This document shows, piece after piece, positions 1-6,460 of a DNA stretch of 13,530 nt. The notes under the pieces are model-generated. The model was not told where the DNA came from and searched no databases. It worked only from the letters and a program-made list of their open reading frames with translations. Location: positions 1 through 13,530 of the forward strand of contig NZ_CAKUIH010000019.1 in the NCBI RefSeq assembly GCF_934660935.1, read 5' to 3'. Position numbers and translations under genes: made by a program. Each line of letters begins with the position of its first letter. The first letter of the stretch is position 1. The stretch is from an uncultured Parolsenella sp. GTDB taxonomy: Bacteria > Actinomycetota > Coriobacteriia > Coriobacteriales > Atopobiaceae.

Positions 1-645
1 ACCCTGGACCATCTTCTGGCCGGCAAAGACGGCGCGAGACAGGCATAGGGCCGCCTGGCGCTCCTCGGCGGAGAGGTAGGTGTTGCGCGAGCTCTTGGCC
101 AGGCCGTCCTCCTCGCGGATGATCGGGCAGCCGACGATCTCGATGCCGAAGTTCAGGTCGCGCACCATGCGGCGGATGACGGCGAGCTGCTGGGCGTCCT
201 TCTGGCCGAAGTAGGCGCGGTCCGGCGTGACGATGTTGAAGAGCTTGGAAACGACGGTGCACACGCCGCGGAAGTGGATCGGGCGCGTGAGGCCGCAAAG
301 CTCATGCGTGAGCTCGTCCATGTTGACGTAGGTGCAGGCGTTGGGCGCGTACATCTCGGAGGGCTCGGGGTGGAAGACCAGGGCGGCGCCGGCCTCCTCG
401 CACAGGTTGCAGTCGCGGTCGAAGTCGCGCGGGTAGCTCTTGAGGTCCTCGGTCGGGCCAAACTGCGTGGGGTTCACGAAGTCAGACACGACGACGCGGT
501 TATTCTCGGCGGCGGCGCGCATGATCAGGCTCTTGTGGCCCTCGTGCAGGTAACCCATGGTGGGGACGAGGCCGACGGTCAGGCCCTCGCGCTTCCACTC
601 ACGAACTTGCTCGCGAACCTCGGCGACGGTAGCGGCGGTCTTCAT
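1..645 (-). CDS. panC: Pantothenate synthetase (pantoate--beta-alanine ligase), C-terminus cut by window edge
   Basis: The enzyme condenses pantoate and beta-alanine with ATP (through a pantoyl-adenylate) to give pantothenate in the cytoplasm. Reading down from an ATG at 645, 215 residues are visible without a stop; the family is about 280 long, so roughly the last quarter lies beyond position 1. Seen: the HIGH-like nucleotide motif PTMGYLHEGH (28-37), the pantoate-binding QFGPTEDLKSYPRDF (61-75), FGQKDAQQ (146-153) and the KMSKS-like loop KSSRNTYLS (184-192). The start is preceded by AGGAGG (654-659) eight bases upstream, lying inside the end of panB. The panB stop and the panC start share a base (TAATG), so translation is probably coupled. 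No panD is visible; it may lie to the left. Confidence 0.97.
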   Translation of the reverse strand, partial: MKTAATVAEVREQVREWKREGLTVGLVPTMGYLHEGHKSLIMRAAAENNRVVVSDFVNPTQFGPTEDLKSYPRDFDRDCNLCEEAGAALVFHPEPSEMYAPNACTYVNMDELTHELCGLTRPIHFRGVCTVVSKLFNIVTPDRAYFGQKDAQQLAVIRRMVRDLNFGIEIVGCPIIREEDGLAKSSRNTYLSAEERQAALCLSRAVFAGQKMVQG

Positions 646-1490
646 TAGTTGTTCCTCCTGATCTGGTCCATGACCTCGGCATCAATCTTGAAACCGTTCT
701 CGGCGGCGGGGAACTCGCCCGCCTCCACGGCGTTGGCGTACGCTTGATAGGCATCGCGCATGGTGTCGCCCACCTGGGCGAACTGGCGAACGAACTTGGG
801 CTTGAAGCCACCCGGCGTCATGCCGAGGAGGTCCTGCGCGACGAGCACCTGGCCGTCGCACGCGGAGCCGGCTCCGATGCCGATGGTGAAGCAGTGGGTG
901 AGCTTGCTCGTGATGAACTCCGCAAGGTCGCTCGGGACGCACTCGAGCACGACGGCGAAGGCGCCCGCGGCCTCGACGGCGAGCGCGTCGTCGACGATGC
1001 GCTGCGCGTTCTCCGCGCTCTTGCCCTGGACCTTGAAGCCGCCGAAGCTGTTGGCGCTCTGCGGGGTCATGCCCACGTGGCCGACGACGGGGATGCCCGC
1101 CTCGACGATCGCGTGGATCTGCGGGGCGCAGCGCACACCGCCCTCGAGCTTGACGGCGTTGCAGCGGCCCTCCTTCATGAGGCGGCCGGCGTTGTGCAGG
1201 GCCTCCTCGACGTTGGCCTGGTAGGACATGAACGGCATGTCGCCAACGACGAAGGTGTCGCTCGTGGCGCGCGTGACGGCGCGCGTGTGGTGGACCATGT
1301 CGTCCATCGTGACGGGGATGGTGTCCTCGTAGCCGAGCATCGTCATGCCGAGGGAGTCGCCCACGAGAATCATGTTGATCCCCGCCGCCTCGACGATCGA
1401 CGCCATGGTGTAGTCGTAACTGGTGACCATGGTCACCTTCTTGCCCTCCGACGCCTGTTTGGCGAGGGTGAGGACCGTGTTCTTTGCCAT
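645..1490 (-). CDS. panB: 3-methyl-2-oxobutanoate hydroxymethyltransferase (ketopantoate hydroxymethyltransferase)
   Basis: PanB transfers a hydroxymethyl group from 5,10-methylene-tetrahydrofolate to 3-methyl-2-oxobutanoate, giving 2-dehydropantoate, the first committed step of pantothenate synthesis. The 281-residue protein has normal family length and a full TIM-barrel motif set: VGDSLGM with Asp45, VGDMPFMSY with Asp84, VKLEGG with Glu116, GHVGMTPQS (137-145), VLECV with Glu183 as the likely catalytic acid, and GIGAGSACDGQVLV. The metal-ligand and catalytic spacing matches the E. coli enzyme within two residues. The ATG at 1490 has an AAGGGAG-type ribosome site about eight bases upstream. 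It is the first gene of the panBC unit, with a promoter candidate 50 bases upstream. Confidence 0.97.
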   Translation of the reverse strand: MAKNTVLTLAKQASEGKKVTMVTSYDYTMASIVEAAGINMILVGDSLGMTMLGYEDTIPVTMDDMVHHTRAVTRATSDTFVVGDMPFMSYQANVEEALHNAGRLMKEGRCNAVKLEGGVRCAPQIHAIVEAGIPVVGHVGMTPQSANSFGGFKVQGKSAENAQRIVDDALAVEAAGAFAVVLECVPSDLAEFITSKLTHCFTIGIGAGSACDGQVLVAQDLLGMTPGGFKPKFVRQFAQVGDTMRDAYQAYANAVEAGEFPAAENGFKIDAEVMDQIRRNN

Positions 1491-1538
1491 GCGCTTTCTC
1501 TCCCTTATTTGCGCTTACGCCCGTATGGGCGCCTGGCT

Positions 1539-1544
1539 ATTGTA
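1539..1544 (-). promoter_or_regulatory. Candidate -10 element of the panBC promoter
   Basis: On the minus strand the hexamer is TACAAT, five of six to the sigma-70 consensus, about 50 bases before the panB ATG. No good -35 lies 16-18 bases upstream. The space where spacer and -35 would sit holds an imperfect 15-bp inverted repeat (GTCC...GGAC, 1545-1559), which could bind a regulator. The leader would contain a small hairpin, CGCCC/GGGCG with a four-base loop (1518-1531). Function is inferred from position. Confidence 0.45.
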
Positions 1545-1592
1545 GTCCCCTTAAAGGACACGTGCAGGGCCCCGGTCGAAAGCGGCCGCTTC

Positions 1593-2009
1593 CTACATGT
1601 GCATGTCATTGAAGACGTCTGCCCACGCGAAGCCGAACGACTTCACGACGTCGAGGTCCGCCGGGAGCCAGCCGACGGAGAGGAGCTCGTCGCGACCGAG
1701 CCAGGCGAGCTCCGCGTGGTCGAGGAGCTGGGGCTCCGCGGATGGGTCGACGGGCGCGCAGAAGACGTCCATCTCCATCGTGAACTCGGGGTATGCGTGC
1801 GTGACCGTGGTGAATGGCCAGAGTACGCCGAGAGTGAGGCCGAGCTCCTCGCTGATCTCGCGGTGGCAGGCGTCCTCGGCGCTCTCGCCGGGCTCGAGCT
1901 TGCCGCCGGGCAGCTCCCAGCCCTCCATGCCGTGCTCGCGCCGCGCGGCGAGAACCTTGTTGTCTCGCACGATGATCGCGGCTGCTACGTGCAAGTTCTT
2001 GTCAGCCAT
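1593..2009 (-). CDS. Nudix hydrolase, MutT-like (8-oxo-dGTP diphosphatase or related nucleotide pyrophosphohydrolase)
   Basis: This 138-residue protein carries a perfect Nudix box at residues 36-58 in the form G-x5-E-x7-REI-x-EE-x-GL, with the metal-binding glutamates at 51, 54 and 55. The preceding WELPGGKLEPGES resembles MutT, which cleans oxidised nucleotides such as 8-oxo-dGTP from the pool; some relatives prefer CTP or 5-methyl-dCTP, so the substrate is not fixed by sequence. The ATG at 2009 is chosen over the longer frame (ATG at 2039): it has AGGAGG just upstream, although only three bases away, while the 2039 start lacks a ribosome site and would lie about 12 bases from the predicted transcript start. 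It lies 102 bases upstream of panB on the same strand, so some read-through into panBC is possible. Confidence 0.92.
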   Translation of the reverse strand: MADKNLHVAAAIIVRDNKVLAARREHGMEGWELPGGKLEPGESAEDACHREISEELGLTLGVLWPFTTVTHAYPEFTMEMDVFCAPVDPSAEPQLLDHAELAWLGRDELLSVGWLPADLDVVKSFGFAWADVFNDMHM

Positions 2010-2057
2010 GGTCCTCCTGTTCGCCGGTTGCGCCGGCATCGCGTTTCGTCCGAGGAG

Positions 2058-2063
2058 ATTCTA
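2058..2063 (-). promoter_or_regulatory. Candidate -10 of the Nudix gene promoter
   Basis: On the minus strand TAGAAT (five of six to consensus) is preceded, after an 18-base very GC-rich spacer, by CGGACA, which matches TTGACA at four positions. The implied transcript starts near 2051, about 40 bases before the ATG at 2009. This is position and consensus evidence only. Confidence 0.4.
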
Positions 2064-2165
2064 CCCGCGCGGGCGCGGGCGTGTCCGAGGGAGTGTGGGC
2101 GGGGGAGGGCGCGAATGCCGAGGAGGACGGGGAGGGCGAGAAAGACGAGAAGGACGCTGGACGAG

Positions 2166-2205
2166 AAAAACCCGCCCCTGGCCTGAATGATTGGCCAAAG
2201 GCGGG
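2166..2205 (-). terminator. Rho-independent terminator of the restriction-modification unit
   Basis: Read on the minus strand, CCCGCC (2205-2200) pairs with GGCGGG (2176-2171). An inner GGCC/GGCC helix (2196-2193 with 2183-2180) sits across a small internal bulge with a nine-base loop, and a run of five T follows (2170-2166). It lies 28 bases past the stop of the 52-residue gene and before the Nudix promoter, so it separates the two transcription units. Confidence 0.88.
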
Positions 2206-2232
2206 CTCCGAGTCTAGCGAAAGACACCCACG

Positions 2233-2391
2233 CTACAAGACGTAGTCCTCACGAAGGGACTTGACAGTCTCAAGCAGGTTTTCGGTGCCCTCGTAGGCAC
2301 CATCGATTTCGTTCGAATCTAGGTGTGCTTTGATCTGCTCTGCGAGGACCTCGATCTGCTCTAGCTGCTGGGAGAATTCGACTGCTGTCAT
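2233..2391 (-). CDS. Unrecognised 52-residue acidic small protein downstream of the methyltransferase
   Basis: I do not recognise this family. The frame runs from ATG at 2391 to TAG at 2233, with AAAGGA six bases upstream of the ATG. The protein starts MTAVEFSQQLEQIEVL and ends SLREDYVL. It is acidic, rich in Glu, Gln and Leu, has no cysteine and no membrane segment, and its heptad-like hydrophobic spacing suggests two alpha-helices broken around residues 29-35 (DSNEIDG), that is, a helical hairpin or coiled-coil. It begins 76 bases after the methyltransferase stop, on the same strand, and is the last frame before the terminator, so it is probably co-transcribed. No helix-turn-helix is evident, so a classical C-protein is unlikely. 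A modulator of the restriction-modification enzymes or a passenger gene are both possible. Confidence 0.72.
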   Translation of the reverse strand: MTAVEFSQQLEQIEVLAEQIKAHLDSNEIDGAYEGTENLLETVKSLREDYVL

Positions 2392-2467
2392 GGGTGTCCT
2401 TTCGTCCGCTTCCGTTGTTAAGCCATTATCGGAGATGAGCCGGACACTAAATCAGAGGCAGGTCATG

Positions 2468-3748
2468 CTACCTGAGCTCGCAAATTGCTTTTCCGATGAG
2501 GTGGGGGATACCCGTGACCAGGGCGTTTCCCATGCAGAAGGCGCGGTTTCCGTCGGTCATGCCCGTATTCGTCCAGCCACGGGGGAAGCCCTGGAGCTGG
2601 TCGAGCTCGTCGGGCACAAGACGGCGATAACGCCCGTCCTCGCACTTGATGACGTGCTTGAAGCGACTCGCGCCCCTTCCGCCTTCGCCGGTGAGGATGG
2701 TGCGGGACGGCCTGTTGGTTGCGTCCGGGAAGGCCATCTGGCCTTCCGAGTACCAATAGGTGAAGCCCGTCTTCTTATTGGTGCGCTCCTCGCGCTTCGA
2801 ACCCTTGAGGTACTCCCATTTGGGCAGCTGCTCGGGCTCGATGAAGAATTCCTCCGGCACCTCGTCAAGCGGGATAAGAACGTCGCCGAGGGTCTTGCGG
2901 GCACCGTCGTACTTCTCGATGACGGGGCACGTCAGGACGCGATGGCCGACCATGATGCCAGCATCCATGAACGGAGAGGTCTTGCCCGCGAGGTTGAAGT
3001 TCTCCGAAGCGTCGTAGGGGTCCTCGGGGACGAAGACCTCGCGGATGTTCTCCTCGCCAGGCGCCTCCATCGGGAAGGCGCGGGACATGACGCCATTCTG
3101 GAGGCGCGTCTCGATCGTCCAGTCGGCGTTTCGCTCGGCAAAGATGTAGACGCGCTTGCGACGCTGGGGAAATCCGTACTCGGCGCTGTTGACGACGCGC
3201 CATTCCACGGAGTAGCCGCGCTCGGCGAGGCAGGAGAGGATAATCGCGAAGTCTCGGCCGCGCTGGGAAGCGGGGCTCTTGAGCAGGCGATCGACATTTT
3301 CGAAGAGGCAATAGCGTGCTGCGTCCTCGCTCCTATCGTTCTGGAGCTTGAGGAAACGATAGATGTCCCACCAGAGGACGCCCTTCTTGCCCTCGATACC
3401 GTGCGCCTGGGAGAGAGGACGAGCGACGGAATAGTCCTGGCAGGGGAATCCACCGACGACCATATCAATGGTGGGGATATCTATTTCTCCGCGTTCTGCC
3501 TGGTCAAGAACCCGGTTAATATCTTCGTTTACGACGGAGTCCTCGCCGAAGTGCGACTCGTAGCAGCGGGCGGCGAACTGGCGAGCCTTGGATCCGGGCG
3601 GCTCCCACTGGTTGGCCCAGATGGTCTTGAAGGGGCCCGCGGAGGGCATATCGAACTCGGGGTGTGCGGAATCGTGATAGCCGTCAAGGCCAAGACGAAA
3701 CCCGCCGACCCCCGCGAAGAGCTCGGCTACTTTAATTTCCTTGGACAC
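2468..3748 (-). CDS. C5-cytosine DNA methyltransferase of a Sau3AI-type restriction-modification system
   Basis: This enzyme methylates cytosine at carbon 5 in DNA using S-adenosylmethionine. With the adjacent endonuclease it should protect the host at GATC (GATm5C is the M.Sau3AI product; specificity here is inferred). The 426 residues carry the motifs in order: I, LFAGVGGF (10-17); IV, GGFPCQDYS with catalytic Cys103; VI, ENV (150-152); VIII, QRRKR (195-199); a target-recognition region of about 200-370; IX, RRLVPDELDQLQGFP (375-389); and X, GNALVTGIPHLIG (407-419). Length is close to M.Sau3AI. The start is GTG at 3748 with GGAG close upstream. Sampled coding stretches are about 55-60 percent GC, below the flanking genes and above the endonuclease. 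Confidence 0.95.
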   Translation of the reverse strand: MSKEIKVAELFAGVGGFRLGLDGYHDSAHPEFDMPSAGPFKTIWANQWEPPGSKARQFAARCYESHFGEDSVVNEDINRVLDQAERGEIDIPTIDMVVGGFPCQDYSVARPLSQAHGIEGKKGVLWWDIYRFLKLQNDRSEDAARYCLFENVDRLLKSPASQRGRDFAIILSCLAERGYSVEWRVVNSAEYGFPQRRKRVYIFAERNADWTIETRLQNGVMSRAFPMEAPGEENIREVFVPEDPYDASENFNLAGKTSPFMDAGIMVGHRVLTCPVIEKYDGARKTLGDVLIPLDEVPEEFFIEPEQLPKWEYLKGSKREERTNKKTGFTYWYSEGQMAFPDATNRPSRTILTGEGGRGASRFKHVIKCEDGRYRRLVPDELDQLQGFPRGWTNTGMTDGNRAFCMGNALVTGIPHLIGKAICELR

Positions 3749-3776
3749 GTTTCTCCAATCGCTGCTGTGTCCTATC

Positions 3777-3800
3777 GGGTTAGCCCAAGAGAGCTAACCC
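3777..3800. repeat. Perfect 8-bp inverted repeat in the methyltransferase leader
   Basis: GGGTTAGC (3777-3784) and its complement GCTAACCC (3793-3800) are separated by eight bases. The site lies 29-52 bases upstream of the methyltransferase GTG and clear of its ribosome site. It could be an operator for autoregulation by the methyltransferase or another factor, or a leader hairpin. No T-run follows on either strand, so it is not a typical terminator. Confidence 0.6.
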
Positions 3801-3869
3801 AAATACACTACTCGATCTCTATCAGTTTTGACAAGTCGCTTTATTGCCGGATAGGAGCCAAATAGACCA

Positions 3870-3881
3870 CTCTCGTGAGAG
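3870..3881. repeat. Short inverted repeat CTCTC-GT-GAGAG between endonuclease and methyltransferase
   Basis: Five-base arms flank a two-base centre, too tight for a hairpin but of the form bound by dimeric regulators. It lies in the 187-base gap between the endonuclease stop and methyltransferase start, which also carries a direct repeat ACATTAAT (3890-3897 and 3929-3936). Function is unknown. Confidence 0.35.
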
Positions 3882-3935
3882 CGGGACGCAACATTAATAC
3901 GTCGAGAGAAGTCTCCGTATAGATGCGGACATTAA

Positions 3936-5300
3936 TCACTTCTCAGTCGTCATCATCTTGGCAATCTCATCTCTGAGGTACGACTGATTGAGCCAGAAAC
4001 ACTTCTTCGTAACGGGCTCTCCGTGTGGCTGCGGCCTCGTGTCGGCCTTGTTGCGAGCGTGAGGACGAACGTGGCAGCAGCGGTTCTCCGAAGACTTTAC
4101 CGAGCTTTCTGCATTGCCCTCTTTGACGTTGCTTCGCATCTGCTCATAGCAGCGCTTTGCTTCAGGCATGTCTTCTTCTGGCATTCTCCAGAAGAAGACA
4201 TCCTTTAGGACGTAGTTCTCGTCTCCAGTGTCCTGGTAGACGACAAATAGATAGAGCTGCTCAAGCTGCTCCTTGAACAACGAATTCTCGAAGGGTGTTT
4301 CTTCAAGCTCGAAATAGTCGATTGCCGGGAATGAAACGGCTTCCTTTGGCGTCCCATTTGGACGAAGCCTAATTGTCTTGGGCTTAGCGCCTGCCTTATC
4401 GAGTTCCGCAATGGTGCTTTTGTCGCCAACGCCAAGGATTCGGTTGGTTACGAGCGCGTATGCGCTTTTTGCCGAGGAGTTCACCTCAAACAGCTCTGTG
4501 AGCTCGTCTTGATTCATGCTGAAATAGGGCTCGAACCTCTTGCGAATGAGCTCGAGAATGCCAAGGGACTCTTCGCCGCTTTCGCGCCTGATCGATTCGG
4601 AGTGGGCGAGGAGCTGCCGCTCCACGCCGGTCATGTAAGACGCCTTAAATGCCCATGCCCTGGGCTTCGCCGGAACGTCCGAGAAGGGCTGCGACGTTCT
4701 GACGGAACTGTCCTTTGCCTTTGTGCAAGCTTCGAGGTACATGGTGTCGCTGCCAGAGATATCCTCGGCGTGGCCGTTCATGACCTTGGCGACGACCGTC
4801 TCCCAGTCCTTCTTAATCTGGGGGATATCGCCATCGGGAATCTGCCAACGTTCCGCGAATTGAATTTTGTAGTCGACGGGGTTCTTATCCGGCTCATACA
4901 GATATGAAATAAGAGCGAGGTCAGCGACCTTATCAAGTAGATGGCTATCCTCGAAAGACTCCATTGGGACGTGCATGTAGTCAATCATCGTTAGGACAAG
5001 GCGTTCCTTGGCGACGAGTTGGCCATCTGCCCTCTTTTTCATGGGAGTTGTTTTGAGCTCGAGACCCGCTTCAGCAAAGTCTGGAGCCGAGTCACTATTG
5101 ATGGCATAGCCGAAGTAATACTGTTCGACTGCGTTGCCGAAGGAGCCACGTCTTGTGTGAGGGTCTGGCAGGTCAGGCGCGTCGCACATCTCGCGCAGTG
5201 TCTTGCCCTCAAGGCGCTTGGCGTACTCGATAATGGAGTCCGCGCTGGTCGGGTCATAAGCGAGGCTGATCTCGTTGCTTGAGGCGGTATCACGAGTCAT
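3936..5300 (-). CDS. Type II restriction endonuclease, Sau3AI/MutH family (predicted GATC)
   Basis: This protein should cut unmethylated GATC DNA. The MutH-type catalytic signature is present in the N-terminal half of the 454 residues: GNAVEQYYFG with Glu59, then DFAEAGLELKTTP giving Asp74-x6-Glu81-x-Lys83, the same spacing as MutH Asp70, Glu77, Lys79. KERLVLTMIDYM (98-109) follows as in Sau3AI. The C-terminal half resembles the second, regulatory MutH-like domain of Sau3AI, ending in CCHVRPHARNK and CFWLNQSYL. Length is near Sau3AI (489). Start choice: ATG at 5300 has GGAG six bases upstream. The longer frame with TTG at 5381 or ATG at 5354 would overlap the predicted promoter; ATG at 5330 is a weaker alternative. 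Sampled 60-base stretches are 43 and 48 percent GC, pointing to acquisition by transfer. Confidence 0.93.
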   Translation of the reverse strand: MTRDTASSNEISLAYDPTSADSIIEYAKRLEGKTLREMCDAPDLPDPHTRRGSFGNAVEQYYFGYAINSDSAPDFAEAGLELKTTPMKKRADGQLVAKERLVLTMIDYMHVPMESFEDSHLLDKVADLALISYLYEPDKNPVDYKIQFAERWQIPDGDIPQIKKDWETVVAKVMNGHAEDISGSDTMYLEACTKAKDSSVRTSQPFSDVPAKPRAWAFKASYMTGVERQLLAHSESIRRESGEESLGILELIRKRFEPYFSMNQDELTELFEVNSSAKSAYALVTNRILGVGDKSTIAELDKAGAKPKTIRLRPNGTPKEAVSFPAIDYFELEETPFENSLFKEQLEQLYLFVVYQDTGDENYVLKDVFFWRMPEEDMPEAKRCYEQMRSNVKEGNAESSVKSSENRCCHVRPHARNKADTRPQPHGEPVTKKCFWLNQSYLRDEIAKMMTTEK

Positions 5301-5352
5301 GACGCGCTCCGATCGGTTATTGTGAGGCATGGGGTGTTTAACGCTCCGTTCC

Positions 5353-5381
5353 ATTGTCGCGAAACGAGCGAACGCTCTCAA
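5353..5381 (-). promoter_or_regulatory. Sigma-70-type promoter of the endonuclease gene
   Basis: On the minus strand, -35 TTGAGA (5381-5376, five of six) and -10 GACAAT (5358-5353, four of six) are separated by exactly 17 bases. The transcript would start near 5346, about 46 bases before the chosen ATG at 5300. An inverted repeat GAGCG-AA-CGCTC (5366-5377) fills much of the spacer and touches the -35, a good place for a repressor. Confidence 0.6.
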
Positions 5382-5391
5382 GGGTGGTGCA

Positions 5392-5417
5392 TGAGGGCCT
5401 CAGATGTGAGTCCCTCA
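5392..5417. promoter_or_regulatory. Two tandem TGAG-N3-CTCA inverted repeats in a divergent intergenic region
   Basis: TGAGGGCCTCA (5392-5402) and TGAGTCCCTCA (5407-5417) share the pattern TGAG-N3-CTCA and begin 15 bases apart. The first has five-base arms (TGAGG/CCTCA); the second extends to GTGAG/CTCAC (5406-5418). They lie just upstream of the endonuclease -35 and 44 bases before the oxidoreductase start, so a bound factor could affect either gene. The regulator is unknown. Confidence 0.5.
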
Positions 5418-5460
5418 CTATCCTCATACCAGACACGCAACCAATGAAGGCGAGGTCAAG

Positions 5461-6441
5461 ATGGGTGCATCGGAAATCCGCTGGGGAATCCTCGGGGCGG
5501 GCGGAATCGCGAAGAGGTTCGCGGCTAGTCTTGAGACCGTGGAGGGTGCCAGGCTTGTTGCAGTCTCCGGTCGTTCGGCGGAGCGCCTTGCCGCCTTTGC
5601 TCCTGCCCGCATCTATGCCGATGGCGCGGATGGCTCCTCCGCCCACGCGAGCCTCCTTGCAGACCCCGAGGTCGATGCCATCTACCTCGCGCTCCCACAC
5701 TCCATGCACCTCCGCTGGGTGCTCGAGGCCACGCAGGCCGGCAAGCCCGTGCTCTGCGAGAAGCCGGCCGTCCTTACCGAGGCGGAGGCCCGCCAGCTCG
5801 CCGATGCCGTGCGTGGCTCGCGGACCCTCTTCATGGAAGCGATGAAGTGCCGCTTCGTGCCGCTCCACGCCCGCGTGCGCGCCCTTATCGACTCCGGCGA
5901 GCTCGGGCGCGTCTGCGAGCTGTCGTGCTCGCAGTGCGTCGACTATGGAGGGGGCAACCTCCGCTATCTCGTCGACTCCGTTGGCGGCGGTGCCCTCTAT
6001 GACCTCGGCTGCTACCCGATGAGCTGGATCGAGGAACTTACGCAAGGCAATGAGCCCCAGGTCAGAGCATGTGCAAACTGGCGTGATGTCTCCGGTGGGC
6101 GCGTCGATTGGTCTGGCGACGCCAACCTCGACTTTGGAGACGTGCGTGCGAGCATCCATTGGGCGGGTGACTCCGCGGAGTATGACTGCTCCGTCTTGAT
6201 TCGTTGCGAGCGGGGGAGCGTCCTCGTCGAGCGCGCGCACCGTCCGGAGCGTGCGGTGGTGGGTCGTCCGGGCATGGAAGACGAGGTCATAGCCGCGCCC
6301 TACGATCCGGATGACTTCCACGGCGAGATCGCGCACTTCTGCGAGCTCATGCGTGCCGGCGTCACGGAGAGCCCCGTCATGCCGCTTGCCGCCACCATCC
6401 GTAACGCCCGCCTCATCGATGCCGTTCGCGCGGTGATGTAG
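5461..6441 (+). CDS. Gfo/Idh/MocA family NAD(P)-dependent oxidoreductase
   Basis: The family oxidises or reduces hydroxyl/keto groups, usually on sugars, inositols or other polyols, in the cytoplasm; the substrate here cannot be assigned. The 326 residues start with a Rossmann fold, WGILGAGGIAKRF (8-20), followed by YLALPHSMH and the family hallmark CEKPAVL (around residues 99-105, lysine-proline in the active site). The C-terminal alpha/beta domain carries GGGALYDLGCYP (around 176-187), as in the trans-dihydrodiol dehydrogenase/glucose-fructose oxidoreductase-like subset. Length is typical. The ATG at 5461 has GAGG five bases upstream. It is divergent from the restriction endonuclease and returns to high GC. 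No neighbouring sugar transporter or kinase points to a pathway. Confidence 0.9.
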   Translation: MGASEIRWGILGAGGIAKRFAASLETVEGARLVAVSGRSAERLAAFAPARIYADGADGSSAHASLLADPEVDAIYLALPHSMHLRWVLEATQAGKPVLCEKPAVLTEAEARQLADAVRGSRTLFMEAMKCRFVPLHARVRALIDSGELGRVCELSCSQCVDYGGGNLRYLVDSVGGGALYDLGCYPMSWIEELTQGNEPQVRACANWRDVSGGRVDWSGDANLDFGDVRASIHWAGDSAEYDCSVLIRCERGSVLVERAHRPERAVVGRPGMEDEVIAAPYDPDDFHGEIAHFCELMRAGVTESPVMPLAATIRNARLIDAVRAVM

Positions 6442-6460
6442 GACTCTTCTCGCACTAGCT

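Noticed and set aside
744..2186. 480-residue plus-strand open frame opposite panB and the Nudix gene
   Set aside because: His/Arg/Val/Asp-rich shadow typical of high-GC antisense frames; panB and the Nudix hydrolase opposite are certain.
1985..2227. 80-residue minus-strand frame with a membrane-like stretch (SSSVLLVFLALPVLLG)
   Set aside because: The hydrophobic run comes from the pyrimidine-rich strand of a skewed tract; the frame spans the terminator and overlaps the Nudix start without a ribosome site.
2330..3865. 511-residue plus-strand frame opposite the methyltransferase
   Set aside because: Antisense shadow; all methyltransferase motifs lie on the minus strand.
5338..6336. 332-residue minus-strand frame opposite the oxidoreductase
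   Set aside because: His/Arg/Ala-rich shadow of the Gfo/Idh/MocA gene with no domain.
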